A stretch of DNA of 64,000 nt from assembly GCA_026874595.1 (NCBI GenBank), contig CM049311.1, forward strand, positions 14,229,676 to 14,293,675, written 5' to 3'. This stretch comes from Sipunculus nudus (lineage: Eukaryota > Annelida > Sipuncula > Golfingiida > Sipunculidae). The position numbers and the translations under genes are program-made. Positions within the stretch are counted from its first letter, which is position 1; each line of letters opens with the position of its first letter. Positions 62,613-64,000 of this stretch are shown here, one piece after another. The notes under the pieces are model-generated. The model searched no databases. It was not told where the DNA came from and was given only the letters and a program-made list of their open reading frames with translations.

Positions 62613-63390
62613 TACTGTGGTTGGCTTGTTATTCACGGTGGTTTCAAATTTGCGATATTCACGGCAGGGGAAAGGCCGTGAAATTGAAACCACGCAGATA
62701 TGAAACCTTGCTGTAATGGTAAAATACCCCCTTTAGTTGCCACCAGGTAACAATTGTCGGCATTATTGGGAAACAAATATAATCCAAATGACCATCATGT
62801 TGATTGCAGCGTGCGACCTGTCCCTGATCTAGTTTTATAAAATAAAATGCTTGGTTCTGACCTGCAGTTCTGCTTGTCTGATTTTATTGATTAAATTGCG
62901 ATCCCAAGCCATTTTTCGTGGCCAATCTCCTTGATCTCTCCCTGCTTACACTTTTTTGGCTGTCGGTCGATCTGATCATTTGCCACTTAGAGCAACTCTA
63001 CGAGGATCAGGCAGACCTTCCGTGCGCAGTAGCCTCGAAGATATGGCCCCTTTCGTAACCAACTTATTTCCTTTGAACAATGTTTCTATTACGTAATCTG
63101 AACATGATATGATCAAGGTAGAGAGGAGGGCCACATTTAAATTGATATGTAATGGCCAAGCTGTGAAACCAGTGCCTTTTTGAAGCGGCATCGCCAGGTT
63201 CCGGTAGTGACAGTGATTGTTGTTTGAGCAAAACATGAACTTTGTGTAATACTTATAGAATATTCATACCTATTTTGGTGTTTATTAGGTATTAATATAT
63301 GTCCCATCGCGTAAATGGAACCTCGTGAAACTATGAAAAATTGCTTGAGCATGAAAATTGAGCCCCGTAAATATAAAGGCAACCACAGTA
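62613..63390. mobile_element. 778-bp non-autonomous TIR element, TA-flanked
   Basis: The left end TACTGTGGTTGGCTTGTTAT and right end ATAAAGGCAACCACAGTA are inverse over about 28 bases with a few mismatches, with TA at both edges. Just inside the left end GTGGTTTCAAATT pairs with AATTGAAACCAC as a second inverted repeat. Minus-strand frames at 62976-63236 and 63137-63493 overlap or cross the right end and show no transposase motif. Confidence 0.75.
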
Positions 63391-63784
63391 TATTGCTTTG
63401 CACAGCAGTGAATAAACAGTAGATATTGTTTTCCTGTGTATGTGTAAATTTGTTTATTGCATTCTTTAAATGAATATTTTTTATTTTATGCACAATAAAG
63501 CAAAGATGGTCACTTAATGGAAAATCATTGAAAGTATTGAAATTGATTTTAATTTTTAAAATAAAAATGTATATAAATATATAAATAAAATGTAAAACAA
63601 AATATTTTTACAAACACAGACATTTAACCAAAGATTCATTCTGTGCTATTTTATGAATATGCCTAATTGCATGAAGATAATGTAACAGTTGCATTTTTGT
63701 ACTATTTGGATAGGGAAAATCAACTTCACTGGAGCCTGCCATCTTGGGATTATTTTTTTTATATACTTTTAACTTTTTTTTTAG

Positions 63785-64000
63785 TTTATGCTGTGCCAGG
63801 CACACCAGTTGCCCCAGCTGTCTGTCACTTCATATACCGTTCTTCATCATCGAGAAAAAAGGGAGTCTTCAACTCGCCACGCTACCCAAGCTACTATATG
63901 CCAAACACAACTTGTATTTATGAGTTCATTGGCCTTCCCAAGGAGAGAGTCCGGATCACATTTCATAAATTTGAAACGGAAACAGATGCAAGCAAAAAGG
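63785..64000 (+). CDS. CUB-domain protein, exon starting CUB2 (runs off window)
   Basis: A TTTTTTTTTAG acceptor opens an exon with no donor before the window edge. Its first two bases plus T from the previous exon give Phe, then YAVPGTPVAPAVCHFIYRS. A second CUB begins at that Cys: VFNSPRYPSYYMPNTTC holds the SPRYPxxY signature and Cys2, and VRITFHKFETE is the middle strand. N-T-T-C is a possible glycosylation site. Cys3 and Cys4 must lie downstream. Two CUBs separated by a short Pro-containing linker fit SOL-1/LEV-10/NETO-like or tolloid-like proteins. Without the downstream part the family cannot be fixed. Confidence 0.9.

Larger units (their letters stand above)
47892..63784 (+). other. 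Intron (15.9 kb) between CUB1 and CUB2
   Basis: It begins GTAAGT and ends ACTTTTTTTTTAG. It contains the 1.2-kb TIR element, the 26-bp minisatellite, E element, third F copy, G/C tracts and a 778-bp TIR element, listed separately. The stretches 53.0-57.4 kb and 57.6-59.0 kb are AT-rich with nothing firm. A weak family A-like head (CTCAGCTGACTATC) occurs at about 53799. Confidence 0.7.

Overview
The window is AT-rich eukaryotic DNA with GT-AG introns, many non-autonomous transposons and no bacterial-type gene layout. The best guess is a marine invertebrate, probably a bivalve mollusc. That rests on the abundance of rolling-circle elements with subterminal inverted repeats, (TCCG)n or (TCTG)n heads and 3' hairpins, similar to the 'pearl'/HINE (Helentron-associated) elements known from bivalves. 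The species cannot be named from the sequence alone.

One gene can be supported, on the + strand. Four exons join with matching splice phases: a 36-nt microexon (23067-23102), the first half of a CUB domain (28770-28953), the second half of that CUB domain (47701-47891), and the start of a second CUB domain (63785 to the window edge). Together they give only about 627 coding bases in 64 kb. The microexon needs an upstream exon and none was found in 1-23066, so the left third is probably also intron, or intron plus 5' flank. The product is an extracellular or membrane-anchored multi-CUB protein. The closest family I can suggest is the SOL-1 (suppressor of lurcher) type of CUB receptor auxiliary proteins, and this is tentative.

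Layout. 1-12.6 kb: family B rolling-circle element (459-2805) with a 484-bp TIR element inside it, a 731-bp foldback element, family A element A1 (4819-7475), a decayed DNA-transposon end and a possible TTAA-flanked element. 12.67-22.9 kb: a nested stack. An outer family A element is interrupted by a family B element that itself contains a canonical Helitron, then by a second family A element carrying a 338-bp tandem array that contains another Helitron copy. 23-28.8 kb: microexon and a quiet intron. 28.9-47.7 kb: an 18.7-kb intron with a 133-bp tandem repeat, a (TA)22 run, two copies of a dispersed repeat F, a 346-bp MITE and a decayed A/D composite. 47.9-63.8 kb: a 15.9-kb intron with a 1.2-kb TIR element, a 2.2-kb minisatellite of about 84 units of 26 bp, a small E-family element, a third F copy, a G/C-tract block and a 778-bp TIR element.

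Apart from the four exons, I regard the long open frames as chance or repeat-derived. The material of most interest is the set of shared structural rules of the rolling-circle families, the nested stack with its shared 12-bp palindrome, and the intronic minisatellite. No RNA gene, CRISPR array or complete transposase was found.
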